The position numbers and the translations under genes are program-made. DNA of 64,000 nt from Clostridia bacterium. Its GTDB lineage: Bacteria > Bacillota > Clostridia > Oscillospirales > Acutalibacteraceae. The notes below the pieces were generated by a model that was given only the letters and a program-made list of their open reading frames with translations, had not been told where the DNA came from and made no database searches. The DNA lies in assembly GCA_017410325.1 (NCBI GenBank), contig JAFQRA010000021.1, positions 62,001 through 126,000 on the forward strand, read 5' to 3'. Shown piece after piece: positions 15,750-23,983 of the stretch (positions are counted from its first letter, which is position 1; the number at the start of each line of letters is the position of its first letter).

Positions 15750-16853
15750 ATGAGCGTAAAAAGATTGCTCTGCTGTATGAACAGTATGGATGCGGGCGGT
15801 GCGGAAACCTTCCTGATGAAGCAGTACCGTAAGCTGGACCGTGAAAAATATCAGATGGATTTCTGTGTCAATATTCAACAAAGAGGTTATTACGACGACG
15901 AAATAGAAGCCCTCGGCGGCAGGATTTACCGTATTCCTCTCAAATCCGAGGATTTTAAGGGGTCGCTGAAGGCACTTGAAAACATTGTAAGAGAAAACGG
16001 CTACGAAAGCGTTCTTTGCTCATCTGTCAAGCCGGGCACGGCGCTTGAGCTTCTTGCCGCAAAAAAAGGCGGCGCAAAAAGGCTGATTTACCGCTCAAGC
16101 AACACGGCGGTTGACGGCGGATCGAAGCAGAAAATTCTCCATTCTACGCTCGGTCAGCTTGCGAAAGTTGTTCCCAACGTTAAAATTGCCCCGTCAAAGG
16201 AGGCCGCGGAATATTGCTTCGGCAAAAACTGCATAAAGAGCGGTAAAGCGAATATACTTTACAATGGTGTCGATATGAGCGTCTATCACTACAGCGGTGA
16301 TAAAAGGCGGGAAATGCGTGAAAAGCTGGGGCTTGAAAACGAGCTTGCCGTATTCCATGTCGGACGCTTCTCAACGGCTAAAAATCACGGTTTTCTGCTT
16401 GAAGTGTTTGCAGAGATTTTAAAGCTTGAGCCTGAGTCAAAGCTGTTCCTTGCCGGTGGCGGAGAATTGGAAGAAAAAATCAAAAGTAAAGCTGAAGAGC
16501 TTTACATAAAAGACAGCGTTGTATTTCTCGGAATACGTAAAGATATACCCGATTTGCTGTGCGCGGCGGATGTTTTTGTGTTTCCGTCGTTCTATGAGGG
16601 TATGCCAAACACCGTAATCGAGGCACAGGCGCTTTCCGTGCCGTGCGTTATTTCGGACAGAATAACTCCCGATGCGGATATAACGGGCAGAGTTAAATAC
16701 CTGCCGCTCGGTAATGCTTCGCTCTGGGCGAAAACCGCTGTTGAATATTGGAAAAAATTTGAAAGACAGGATATGACGGAAATATTCAAGGCAAAAAAAT
16801 ATGACATTGATTCTGTTGCCGCGGAATTTACAAAATATTGCTTCGGAGAATAA
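15750..16853 (+). CDS. GT4 glycosyltransferase, EpsF-like, 367 aa
   Basis: GT-B glycosyltransferase with the N-terminal GGAETFL motif (16-22) typical of EpsF/capsule GT4 enzymes, linker ILYNGVDMS (about 170-178), VGRFSTAKNHGFLLEVF (about 206-222) and the C-terminal donor site SFYEGMPNTVIEAQALSVPCVISD (about 284-307). Full length, cytoplasmic. Preceded by AGAGG, 18 nt after the first glycosyltransferase and followed by a terminator, so the two form a complete transcription unit. Likely makes an exopolysaccharide or cell-surface glycan; the sugar is unknown. Confidence 0.9.
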   Translation: MSVKRLLCCMNSMDAGGAETFLMKQYRKLDREKYQMDFCVNIQQRGYYDDEIEALGGRIYRIPLKSEDFKGSLKALENIVRENGYESVLCSSVKPGTALELLAAKKGGAKRLIYRSSNTAVDGGSKQKILHSTLGQLAKVVPNVKIAPSKEAAEYCFGKNCIKSGKANILYNGVDMSVYHYSGDKRREMREKLGLENELAVFHVGRFSTAKNHGFLLEVFAEILKLEPESKLFLAGGGELEEKIKSKAEELYIKDSVVFLGIRKDIPDLLCAADVFVFPSFYEGMPNTVIEAQALSVPCVISDRITPDADITGRVKYLPLGNASLWAKTAVEYWKKFERQDMTEIFKAKKYDIDSVAAEFTKYCFGE

Positions 16854-16866
16854 CGGAATAACGTTT

Positions 16867-16905
16867 AAGAGCCATACACTTTTGCGGGTGTGTGGCTCTT
16901 CTTTT
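16867..16905 (+). terminator. Terminator of the glycosyltransferase operon
   Basis: AAGAGCCATACAC (16867-16879) pairs with GTGTGTGGCTCTT (16888-16900, one wobble), then CTTTT. It lies between convergent genes. Confidence 0.85.
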
Positions 16906-17572
16906 ATATCATATTTTTTCTCAGCTCAATAAGAATAACCTTTTCCCGCCGTGAAACCTGCACCTGCGACATTCCGAGCTGCTGAGCGGTTTTGGCTTGC
17001 GTAAGGCCTTTGAAATAGCGCAGCTCAATGAGCCTTCTGTCTCTTTCGGGCAGGGTGAGCATTGTTTGGTGAAGAGCTATTTTGTCCGAAATTTCCGTTT
17101 CCTGCGAGTCCACGGGTATGTCAAGCTGCGGATTGCGGCTGTCATCCTCGTGGGCGGTCAGCGAAACGGCAGGCATAGCGGCGTTTAGTATTTGTGCCGT
17201 TTCCTGTACGTCAAGCCCCAGAGCATCTGCCAATTCTTCGATTGTCGGCTCGCGGTCGTTTATTCGGGTGAGCCTTTCTTTCTGGCTGAGTGCAAGACGG
17301 GCTTTTTCTTTGAGCATACGGCTGACCTTTACCGAGCCGCCGTCACGGAATATCCGCCGTATTTCGCCTAAAATTACGGGCACGGCATAGGTCGAAAAGG
17401 CGAAGCCCCTGTCGGCTTCAAAGCCGTCTGCCGCTTTGATAAGTCCCACACATCCTGCCTGAAACAAATCGTCGTATTCCACTCCCTTGCCCTTGAAGCG
17501 TGCGGCGCAGGAGTGAACGAGCCCCATATTTTCCGTTATCAGCTTTTCTCTTTCGTCTGTTTTAACCGCCAA
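16904..17572 (-). CDS. sigF: Forespore-specific sigma factor SigF, 222 aa
   Basis: First compartment-specific sporulation sigma factor, held inactive by SpoIIAB. Region 2 shows YDDLFQAGCVGLIKAADGFE and FSTYAVPVILGEIRRIFRD; region 4 ends in LRYFKGLTQAKTAQQLGMSQVQVSRREK with the -35-recognising helix. SigF rather than SigG follows from context, as it is third in a spoIIAA-spoIIAB-sigF operon. It overlaps spoIIAB by 11 nt. Length is slightly below Bacillus SigF. Confidence 0.95.
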   Translation of the reverse strand: MAVKTDEREKLITENMGLVHSCAARFKGKGVEYDDLFQAGCVGLIKAADGFEADRGFAFSTYAVPVILGEIRRIFRDGGSVKVSRMLKEKARLALSQKERLTRINDREPTIEELADALGLDVQETAQILNAAMPAVSLTAHEDDSRNPQLDIPVDSQETEISDKIALHQTMLTLPERDRRLIELRYFKGLTQAKTAQQLGMSQVQVSRREKVILIELRKNMI

Positions 17573-18002
17573 ATTCTTTACCCTTTATATATTTGTCAAG
17601 CGTTACCGCCGTGCCCTTGCCGGGGGCTGAGCGCACGCGGATTTTGTCGCAGAAGCTTTCCATTACCGCAAAGCCGAGCCCTGCTCTTTCACCGCCAAGG
17701 CTCGAATAAAGCGGCTCCATAGCCCTTTTGATATCGGCAATTCCGCAGCCCTTGTCGCGGATTTTAATGCGTACAAGGCCGTTTTCAAAAATGCCTGCCG
17801 ATATGTAAATGTTGCCCACGCCGTCAGGGTAGGCGTGGACTATGCAGTTTGTAACCGCCTCGCTTACGGCGGTTTTGATGTCGCAGAGCTCTTCAACGGT
17901 CGGGTCAAGCTGAGCGGCAAAGCCTGACGCCACAAGGCGTGCAAAGCCCTCGTTTGCGCTTCGGCTGTCCATAGTCATTGTGAATTTGTTAAGTGCTTTC
18001 AT
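17562..18002 (-). CDS. spoIIAB: Anti-sigma-F factor/serine kinase SpoIIAB, 146 aa
   Basis: GHKL-fold protein that binds and inhibits SigF and phosphorylates SpoIIAA. The N-box reads TAVSEAVTNCIVHAYP (about 44-59), the G1 box IRDKGCGIAD (about 80-89) and the later box GGERAGLGFAVM (about 103-114) binds ATP. Standard length. Its start overlaps the spoIIAA stop by 4 nt, and it overlaps sigF by 11 nt, so all three are translated as one unit. Confidence 0.95.
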   Translation of the reverse strand: MKALNKFTMTMDSRSANEGFARLVASGFAAQLDPTVEELCDIKTAVSEAVTNCIVHAYPDGVGNIYISAGIFENGLVRIKIRDKGCGIADIKRAMEPLYSSLGGERAGLGFAVMESFCDKIRVRSAPGKGTAVTLDKYIKGKEFGG

Positions 18003-18319
18003 CGCTGCACCCCCGTCATCTGAATTTTTGCAATTTTGTCAAGTCCCGACATTTTCATAATTTTGTAGCACCACGGCGACAGGTTTACCGCTTCAAGCCG
18101 TCCGCCGTGTGCGCTTACGTTGCGGTATCTGCCCATAACGAGCCCGACTCCCGAGCTGTCCATAAAGCTCACGTTGCCGAAATCAAGCACGAGCAGCTGC
18201 GGCAAAAGCCTGTCCGTTTCTTCGTCGATTCTTTTGCGTATGGCGGCGGCTGAATGGTGGTCAATTTCGCCGCTTAAAAATACAGTCATACATTTTCCCG
18301 AAACCGAAATTTCAATCAT
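17999..18319 (-). CDS. spoIIAA: Anti-anti-sigma factor SpoIIAA, 106 aa
   Basis: STAS-domain protein whose unphosphorylated form frees SigF from SpoIIAB. SFMDSSGVGLVMGRY (51-65) contains the phosphorylated serine, by alignment with Bacillus Ser58 the second of the pair, Ser56. AAAGGAAG lies about 9 nt upstream of the ATG. First gene of the spoIIA operon; in Bacillus the operon is sigma-H and Spo0A dependent, but I could not identify a convincing sigma-H or 0A box in the short space behind the folC terminator. Confidence 0.95.
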   Translation of the reverse strand: MIEISVSGKCMTVFLSGEIDHHSAAAIRKRIDEETDRLLPQLLVLDFGNVSFMDSSGVGLVMGRYRNVSAHGGRLEAVNLSPWCYKIMKMSGLDKIAKIQMTGVQR

Positions 18320-18334
18320 TTCCTACTTCCTTTC

Positions 18335-18373
18335 AAAAAAAATAAAGCCTCTACCCGTATAGGATAGAGGCTT
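18335..18373 (-). terminator. Terminator of folC, just upstream of spoIIAA
   Basis: On the minus strand AAGCCTCTA (18373-18365) pairs with TAGAGGCTT (18353-18345), followed by TATTTTTTTT. It separates folC from the spoIIA operon; the spoIIAA ribosome binding site begins about 8 nt past the T-run. Confidence 0.85.
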
Positions 18374-18406
18374 GGTATTAAAAACCGTGTCATTTTAAGG
18401 CGAGGC

Positions 18407-19675
18407 TTAAAAAATATTTTTCAGCCTGCTTCTCACTTCGCCCGCAAGATAGAGTGAGCCGCACACAAGAAGGCAGTCGAAATCCGCAATATTTCTTTTC
18501 GCGTATTCTACCGCTTCGGCTGCCGAATTAAAGGAAACCGTATTGCCGCAGTATTTCTTTGCTTTTTGCTCCAGCTCATCTGCGCTCATTGCTCTGGGGT
18601 TGTCGGCTACGGTTGTTGCCGCCACGAGTGAGCAAAGCGAAGCCACTTTTTCAAGATAGCTTTCAATATTCTTGTCCGCCATCATAGCGATAACGGCAAA
18701 TATTTTTTTGCCGCCGAGCATGCTTTTAAGGCTTTGAGCAACCGCTTTTCCGCCGTCCTCGTTGTGCCCGCCGTCAAGCAGTACAAGGGGAGAGGAGGAA
18801 ATAACCTCCATTCTTGCGGGTACTTTTGCCGTTTCAATTCCGTGCTTTATGCTTGCTTCGTCAAGCCCCAAAACACGGCAGGCTTCAATTGCCGTAATTG
18901 CATTGTAAACCTGATATTCACCGCTCATTGAGAGCTTGTATTCGGTGCCGCTGTACGTGAATTTTACGCCGTCAATTCTGTTTTCAATCGCGATTATTCC
19001 GCGGACATTCGGAATTAAAAGAGAGCTGTTCATCTTTTCGCAGGTGTCGTGAATAATATCAAAAGCGCCTGCTTCCTGCCACGGATAACACACGGTTTTG
19101 CCGTTGCGCTTGATTATGCCGCACTTTTCCCTTGCAATTTCCTCAACCGTTTCGCCGAGAATTGCCGTGTGGTCAAGCGAAACCGAAGCAATTACGCTCA
19201 CGAGCGGTGTGCCGATAACGTTTGTCGAATCAAGCCTGCCGCCGAGACCTACCTCAAGCACGCAGACGTCACATTCCGTTTTTTCGAAAACCATAAACGC
19301 GGCGGCTGTAATAACCTCAAACTCTGTCGGCTGCATATTTTTTGCCGCCATCTGCGAAACAATCGGCTCAAGCTCTGTTATACACTGTGCAAAAAGCGCT
19401 TTGTCACACGGCTTGCCGTCAATCTGTATTCTCTCCAGGAACTCGCTGACATAGGGCGAGGTGAAAAGCCCCGTCTTCTTACCGGCTGCGGTGAGTGCAC
19501 CTGCCATCATAGTAGAGGTTGAGCCCTTGCCGTTGGTGCCTGCAACGTGGACGAATTTCAGCCTGTCCTGCGGGTTGCCGACAGCCCTGCAAAGCTCCCC
19601 AATGCGTTCAAGCCCCGGGTGTATGCCGAAGCGGTTGAGCGAATGTATATAATTTATAGCCTGATCGTAGTTCAA
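18407..19675 (-). CDS. folC: Folylpolyglutamate synthase/dihydrofolate synthase, 422 aa
   Basis: Mur-ligase-like ATP enzyme that adds glutamate to dihydropteroate and/or folates. The P-loop GTNGKGST is at 46-53, followed by LFTSPYVSEFLERIQIDG, the EVGLGGRLDSTNV segment, the SLDHTAILGETVEEIAREKCGIIK metal/Lys region and LLDGGHNEDG in the C-terminal domain. Full length. The start is a TTG at 19675 with TGAGGTG 9 nt upstream; no ATG fits. It lies 11 nt after the RodA-type gene and ends in its own terminator. Confidence 0.93.
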   Translation of the reverse strand: MNYDQAINYIHSLNRFGIHPGLERIGELCRAVGNPQDRLKFVHVAGTNGKGSTSTMMAGALTAAGKKTGLFTSPYVSEFLERIQIDGKPCDKALFAQCITELEPIVSQMAAKNMQPTEFEVITAAAFMVFEKTECDVCVLEVGLGGRLDSTNVIGTPLVSVIASVSLDHTAILGETVEEIAREKCGIIKRNGKTVCYPWQEAGAFDIIHDTCEKMNSSLLIPNVRGIIAIENRIDGVKFTYSGTEYKLSMSGEYQVYNAITAIEACRVLGLDEASIKHGIETAKVPARMEVISSSPLVLLDGGHNEDGGKAVAQSLKSMLGGKKIFAVIAMMADKNIESYLEKVASLCSLVAATTVADNPRAMSADELEQKAKKYCGNTVSFNSAAEAVEYAKRNIADFDCLLVCGSLYLAGEVRSRLKNIF

Positions 19676-19686
19676 ATTTTTGCACC

Positions 19687-20859
19687 TCAGATGTACGGAG
19701 TTCTTATATTTATTGCCCTGAAATCAACGGGTGCTCTTTCGCAGTTCATTCTGTAAACGCTGAAAACAATGCCCATTGCAAGATAAATGCAAAGGTTGGA
19801 CGTGCCGCCCGAGCTCATAAACGGCAGGGTGATGCCGATACAGGGCAGGAGCATAAGGCACATACCGATGTTGACAACAACCTGCGAGCCTATCATAGCG
19901 GCAACGCCTATGCACATCATTCTGCCGGGCGTATCGTTGGCAAGGCGTGCGGTTTTGATTGTTCTGAAAACAATCAGCATAAACAGAATCATAACGCCAA
20001 GACAGCCCACGAAGCCTAGTTCCTCGCCGAAAACGCTTAATATCATATCCGTTTCTGCGGCGGGAACAACGCCGTTCTGCGTGTAGGGGCCTTCAAAAAG
20101 ACCCTGGCCGAAAAGCTGACCCGAGCCCATTGCGTTCTTGCTCTGCAGCTGCTGATAAATAATATCGGAATACGATTCGGGGTAGAGCAGGGCAAGAAAG
20201 CGGTTGCGCTGAATATCGCTGAAAACCTTGACCCATACGAGCGGAAAGGCGGCTATAACCGTTGCGATTGCAACCGCAAAATAACGCAGCTTAACGCCCG
20301 CCATAAACGTCATAACGACGAACATCATAAGGAAAATAAGCGCCGAGCCCATATCGCCCGTAACGACAACGAGCAGTGTGGGGATTGCACCGTGAACGGC
20401 AAGCAGAAGCACGTTTACGACCTTGTCCAGTCTGTCGCTGATAAGCTCAAGGTGAACGGAAAAGGTAATGATAAACGCGATTTTAAGCAGCTCCGACGGC
20501 TGAAAATAGATACTGAAGCCGCCTATCGAGAAGGGCAGCCAGGTGATAACGTCGCTTCTTTCGCTCGGACCCGTGCCCCACTTGAAAAGCGCCAGCATAA
20601 GCAAAACCGAAACGCCTGCAACTGCGGGCCAAAGCTTTAGTATAACCTCGTAATCTATTGCGGAAATTACCATGCACATTATAAAACCGACCGCAACGGC
20701 GGCTATCATAACAATAGCCTCACGTGCAATAAACTCACCCTCCTCAAGGTCGTGCATCGTTGCACTGAAAACGGCAACGATACCTGCAACCGAAGCAATA
20801 AGGCACAGCACGGCAAGATATATATCGGTTTCCTTCAGAAAATTTGTGATTGAACGCAT
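19687..20859 (-). CDS. rodA: SEDS-family peptidoglycan polymerase, RodA-like, 390 aa
   Basis: Polytopic SEDS glycosyltransferase that polymerises lipid II, paired with a class B PBP. About ten hydrophobic segments. Signature pieces are FQPSELLKI (about 137-145), VVTGDMGSALIFL, the loop before VVPAAETDMILSVFGEELGF (about 265-284; carries the conserved acidic site) and ITLPFMSSGGTSNL near the end. RodA rather than FtsW is favoured by the short N-terminus and the PFSIGGFSIYFQPSE wording, but no mre or PBP gene is nearby to confirm it. GAGGTG precedes the ATG. Confidence 0.88.
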   Translation of the reverse strand: MRSITNFLKETDIYLAVLCLIASVAGIVAVFSATMHDLEEGEFIAREAIVMIAAVAVGFIMCMVISAIDYEVILKLWPAVAGVSVLLMLALFKWGTGPSERSDVITWLPFSIGGFSIYFQPSELLKIAFIITFSVHLELISDRLDKVVNVLLLAVHGAIPTLLVVVTGDMGSALIFLMMFVVMTFMAGVKLRYFAVAIATVIAAFPLVWVKVFSDIQRNRFLALLYPESYSDIIYQQLQSKNAMGSGQLFGQGLFEGPYTQNGVVPAAETDMILSVFGEELGFVGCLGVMILFMLIVFRTIKTARLANDTPGRMMCIGVAAMIGSQVVVNIGMCLMLLPCIGITLPFMSSGGTSNLCIYLAMGIVFSVYRMNCERAPVDFRAINIRTPYI

Positions 20860-20939
20860 TAACTCACCTCACGGGGATTTAAATTTAGAATTATTCTTCA
20901 TTATAGTACAACATAAAAGGAAATACAAGAGATAATGTA

Positions 20940-20979
20940 AATTACAGTTTATCTGTCTGATGACAGATAAACTGTAATT
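20940..20979. repeat. Perfect 40-bp palindrome (18-bp arms, 4-nt loop)
   Basis: AATTACAGTTTATCTGTC (20940-20957), loop TGAT, then the exact complement (20962-20979). A decayed relative with the same loop length is at 5862-5885. Looks like a dispersed palindromic unit; no T-run follows. Confidence 0.85.
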
Positions 20980-20980
20980 A

Positions 20981-21125
20981 GTGCAAAGTGCAAAACGCAA
21001 AGTGCAAAGTTAAGGGTCGCTTCGCTCCGATTTTATAAAATGTTAATCTAGAGCGATTTATACAAATGGGTGAGGGCAAAGCCCTCCCACAATTTTACAT
21101 TTTGAACTTTGCATTTTGCATTGTT
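20981..21125. mobile_element. MITE-like non-coding element
   Basis: The left end has tandem GCAAAGTGCAAA-type motifs; GCAAAGTGCAAAGTT (20997-21011) is mirrored by AACTTTGCATTTTGC (21105-21119), 14 of 15 matching. The inside contains GAGGGC-AAA-GCCCTC. No reading frame. About 145 bp; no clear target-site duplication was seen. Confidence 0.55.
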
Positions 21126-21158
21126 TGTCATTAAACCTAAAAAATTATATCTACCCTC

Positions 21159-21187
21159 TTTATATCTTCAAAGTTTTATGTTATAAT
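21159..21187 (+). promoter_or_regulatory. Sigma-A-type promoter of the tsaE operon
   Basis: TATAAT (21182-21187) with a TTTATA -35 (21159-21164) at 17 bp. It sits just beyond the MITE-like element and about 38 nt before the tsaE start. Confidence 0.65.
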
Positions 21188-21225
21188 CCCATAGATAAAG
21201 CAGAAATTATGCATAAGGTGATATT

Positions 21226-21672
21226 TTGAAAAAGGCTTTCACTACGAAAAGTACATACGAAACCGAATTGCTCGGACAAAAACTCGGTGCCGTGCTTCGG
21301 CGCGGAGATGTTGTTGCCTACTTCGGCGGACTCGGCGTGGGCAAAACAGCCTTCACACGCGGGCTTGCCGCAGGTATGGGCATTGCTGCCGATGTCAGCA
21401 GCCCTACCTTTGCGATTGTAAACGTCTACCACGGCTCGCCGATGCTGTGCCATTTTGATATGTACCGTATTGACGGATGGGACGACCTTTGCACCACGGG
21501 ATATTTTGAATATCTTGAGGACGATGCGGTGCTCGCCGTCGAATGGAGCGAAAATATTGAAAACGTACTGCCGGAAAATTCGTTTTTCGTAAATATAACA
21601 AAGGGCGAAACGGACGAAGTGAGAATTATTGAGATAGAGGGGGATGAGCGGCTTGAAAATATTGGCGCTTGA
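21226..21672 (+). CDS. tsaE: tRNA t6A biosynthesis ATPase TsaE, 148 aa
   Basis: ATPase needed with TsaB and TsaD to make N6-threonylcarbamoyladenosine at position 37 of ANN-decoding tRNAs. Walker A GGLGVGKT at 34-41, SSPTFAIVNVYHG (about 58-70), HFDMYRIDGWDDL (about 76-88) and the Walker-B-like VLAVEWSENI (about 102-111). Normal length. Start is TTG 21226 after AAGGTG. tsaB begins inside its 3' end, 20 nt before the stop. No tsaD is in the window. Confidence 0.95.
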   Translation: MKKAFTTKSTYETELLGQKLGAVLRRGDVVAYFGGLGVGKTAFTRGLAAGMGIAADVSSPTFAIVNVYHGSPMLCHFDMYRIDGWDDLCTTGYFEYLEDDAVLAVEWSENIENVLPENSFFVNITKGETDEVRIIEIEGDERLENIGA

Positions 21673-22354
21673 AAGCTCTGCGGTCAGTGCAGGTGCGGCT
21701 GTGAGTGTTGACGGCAAAATCGTTGCCGAAAATTTTGTAAACGCAGGGCTTACCCATTCGCAGACCCTTCTGCCTATGGTTGAAGCCTGCCTGAAAACGG
21801 CAAACCGTACCGTGCAGGATGTGGACGCCGTGGCAATTGCAAACGGCCCGGGGTCATTTACGGGCATACGTATCGGCGTTGCGGCGGTAAAGGGCATTTG
21901 CTTCGGCGGTAAAAAGTGTATCGGTGTTTCAACTCTCGAAGCTATGGCGTATAACCTTCTCGGGGCTGACTGTATAGCTCTGTGCGTTATGGATGCACGC
22001 TGTTCGCAGGTGTATACCGCCGTGTTTGACTGCGGCGAAAAAGTCACAAGACTGTGCGAAGACAAGGCGGTTATGATATCGGATTTGCCCGAAATGATAG
22101 AAAATGCCAAAAAAGATATAAAAAAAGATGTAATAATACTTGGCGATGGTGCCGAGTTGTGCTATAATTATTTGAAAACTGTTTGCAACGGCGTTTTTCT
22201 TGCACCCGTAACCGTGCGTTATCAGCGTGCGGCGGGCGTTGCGCTTGCGGCGGAATATGCAGGCGAGCTTATTGAGGCAGATGCCCTTAAGCCTGTTTAT
22301 TTAAGAGTGCCGCAGGCAGAAAGAGAATTAAAGAAAAGGAGCGAAAACCAATGA
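21653..22354 (+). CDS. tsaB: tRNA t6A biosynthesis protein TsaB, 233 aa
   Basis: ASKHA-fold partner and activator of TsaD in t6A synthesis. LKILALESSAVSAGAAV at the N-terminus, THSQTLLPMVEACL, VDAVAIANGPGSFTGIRIGV (about 58-77) and the MDARCSQVYTAVF segment are family hallmarks. The TTG at 21653 sits 9-10 nt after AGAGGGGG and gives the usual LKILALESS opening; an in-frame ATG at 21644 would be too close to that site. Overlaps tsaE and, by 4 nt, rpiB. Confidence 0.94.
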   Translation: MKILALESSAVSAGAAVSVDGKIVAENFVNAGLTHSQTLLPMVEACLKTANRTVQDVDAVAIANGPGSFTGIRIGVAAVKGICFGGKKCIGVSTLEAMAYNLLGADCIALCVMDARCSQVYTAVFDCGEKVTRLCEDKAVMISDLPEMIENAKKDIKKDVIILGDGAELCYNYLKTVCNGVFLAPVTVRYQRAAGVALAAEYAGELIEADALKPVYLRVPQAERELKKRSENQ

Positions 22355-22791
22355 TAGCTTTAGGTGCAGACCACGGCGGCTACGAACTTAAGGAAAGCAT
22401 AAAAAAACACCTTGACGAAAAAGGTGTGGAGTATAAGGATTACGGCTCATATACGGGCGAAGCAATAGATTACCCGATTATAGCAAAGCAGGTTGCAGAC
22501 GCAATCGTCAGCGGCGAGTGCGAAAGAGGAATTCTCTGCTGCGGTACGGGTGTTGGTATTTCCATTGCCGCAAACAAGGTGAAGGGAATCCGTTGTGCCT
22601 GCTGTTCAGACTGCTTCAGCGCACACTACACAAGGCTTCATAACGATGCAAACATTCTTGCAATGGGCGGCAGAGTTATCGGCGCGGGCCTTGCGTGTAT
22701 GATGGTTGACACCTTCCTCGAAACAGAGTTTGAGGGCGGCAGACACGCACGCAGAGTAGGCCTTATTACAGAAATTGAAGAAAACAACTGA
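22351..22791 (+). CDS. rpiB: Ribose-5-phosphate isomerase B, 146 aa
   Basis: Interconverts ribose-5-P and ribulose-5-P in the pentose phosphate pathway. [10 protein letters not shown] (5-14; Asp7, His8), [14 protein letters not shown] (63-76, catalytic Cys64), and RLHNDANIL (about 95-103) match RpiB. Full length; some homologues act on allose-6-P or galactose-6-P, but nothing nearby points there. ATGA overlap with tsaB; upp follows 28 nt on, so ribose supply sits next to a PRPP-using salvage enzyme. Confidence 0.95.
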   Translation: MIALGADHGGYELKESIKKHLDEKGVEYKDYGSYTGEAIDYPIIAKQVADAIVSGECERGILCCGTGVGISIAANKVKGIRCACCSDCFSAHYTRLHNDANILAMGGRVIGAGLACMMVDTFLETEFEGGRHARRVGLITEIEENN

Positions 22792-22819
22792 AAATATACA
22801 AAACCGGGAGGATAAAGAA

Positions 22820-23446
22820 ATGGCAGTACACGTAATGGATCATCCGCTTATTCAGCATAAGGTTTCCGTGTTGAGAGACGTTAAAACCACCTCCAAGCAG
22901 TTCCGCGAGCTTGTCAGCGAAATAGCAATGCTTATGTGCTACGAGGCAACGCGCGACCTTCCCCTTACCGACAAGGACGTTCAGACTCCGCTTGCAACGG
23001 CACACACTAAGGTTATAGCCGGCAAGAAGCTCGCTTTTGTGCCTATTCTCCGCGCAGGTCTGGGTATGGTGGACGGTGTTCTTACCCTTGTTCCCAACGC
23101 AAGAGTAGGCCATATCGGTCTTTACCGCGACCCCGACACTCTTCAGCCCGTTGAATATTACTGCAAGCTGCCTGCCGATATCGAGCACCGTGAGGTTATC
23201 GTTGTTGACCCGATGCTTGCTACGGGCGGCTCGGCTATAGACGCCATCTCTCAAATTAAGAAGAGAGGCCCCAAGGATATCAAATTTATGTGCCTTATCG
23301 CCGCACCCGAGGGTGTTGAAGCTCTCACAAAGGCACACCCCGATGTTGAAATTTATATTGCTGCGCTTGACGATTGCCTTAACGACCACGGTTATATCGT
23401 ACCGGGTCTCGGCGATGCAGGCGACAGAATATTTGGTACTAAGTAA
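22820..23446 (+). CDS. upp: Uracil phosphoribosyltransferase, 208 aa
   Basis: Converts uracil and PRPP to UMP (pyrimidine salvage). [18 protein letters not shown] at the N-terminus, [33 protein letters not shown] and the PRPP loop [12 protein letters not shown] are all present. The start MAVHVM (ATG 22820) has GGGAGG 9 nt upstream; earlier in-frame codons would overlap rpiB. Same operon as tsaE-tsaB-rpiB. Confidence 0.96.
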   Translation: MAVHVMDHPLIQHKVSVLRDVKTTSKQFRELVSEIAMLMCYEATRDLPLTDKDVQTPLATAHTKVIAGKKLAFVPILRAGLGMVDGVLTLVPNARVGHIGLYRDPDTLQPVEYYCKLPADIEHREVIVVDPMLATGGSAIDAISQIKKRGPKDIKFMCLIAAPEGVEALTKAHPDVEIYIAALDDCLNDHGYIVPGLGDAGDRIFGTK

Positions 23447-23499
23447 TTTCATCGAACCTTACTTAATCGAAAACACTTTTAGGAAAGGAAGGAACAATT

Positions 23500-23940
23500 A
23501 TGAAGGTTGTTCTCAGGCAGGATGTAAAGTCACTTGGTAAGAAGGGCGAGCTTGTAAACGTTTCCGACGGCTACGCAAGAAACTTCCTCTTCCCCAAGAA
23601 CCTTGCTTCCGAAGCAAACGCTCAGGCTATGTCCGAGCTTAAAAACAAAGAGCAGGCGGAGAAATACCGCATTGAAACAGAAACGGCCGCCGCAAAGGCA
23701 GCTGCCGCTAAAATCAGCGGCAAGACGGTCAAGGTCGTTGCCAAGGCAGGCCAGAACGGCAAGCTCTTCGGCTCCGTAACCTCCAAGGAGGTTGCCGCAC
23801 AGATTAAAGCCGATTTCGGTGTGGAGCTTGACAAGAGAAAGGTCGACGTTGAGGATATCAAGTCCTTCGGCACCTATCCCGTAACCGTAAAGCTCAACCA
23901 CGGCGTAACAGCCTCGCTTTACGTGCAGGTCTGCGAATAA
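23500..23940 (+). CDS. rplI: 50S ribosomal protein bL9, 146 aa
   Basis: bL9 binds 23S rRNA and helps maintain reading frame. [33 protein letters not shown] is the classical N-terminal domain, followed by a long charged helix and the C-terminal domain ([33 protein letters not shown]-like). A strong AGGAAAGGAAGG lies before the ATG. rplI-dnaB adjacency is common in Firmicutes. Confidence 0.97.
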   Translation: MKVVLRQDVKSLGKKGELVNVSDGYARNFLFPKNLASEANAQAMSELKNKEQAEKYRIETETAAAKAAAAKISGKTVKVVAKAGQNGKLFGSVTSKEVAAQIKADFGVELDKRKVDVEDIKSFGTYPVTVKLNHGVTASLYVQVCE

Positions 23941-23983
23941 TTGCAGTGAATTTTATTATTGATTAAAGAAAGGGGGATGCAGC

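Larger units (their letters stand above)
20860..21225. other. 366-nt intergenic region between divergent rodA-like gene and tsaE
   Basis: No gene. It holds the promoter region of the rodA-like gene (minus), a perfect 40-bp palindrome, a MITE-like element and the tsaE promoter, in that order. Confidence 0.7.

Noticed and set aside
18320-18406. Sigma-H or Spo0A-box promoter for spoIIA
   Set aside because: The short space holds mainly the folC terminator and ribosome binding site; no convincing match.
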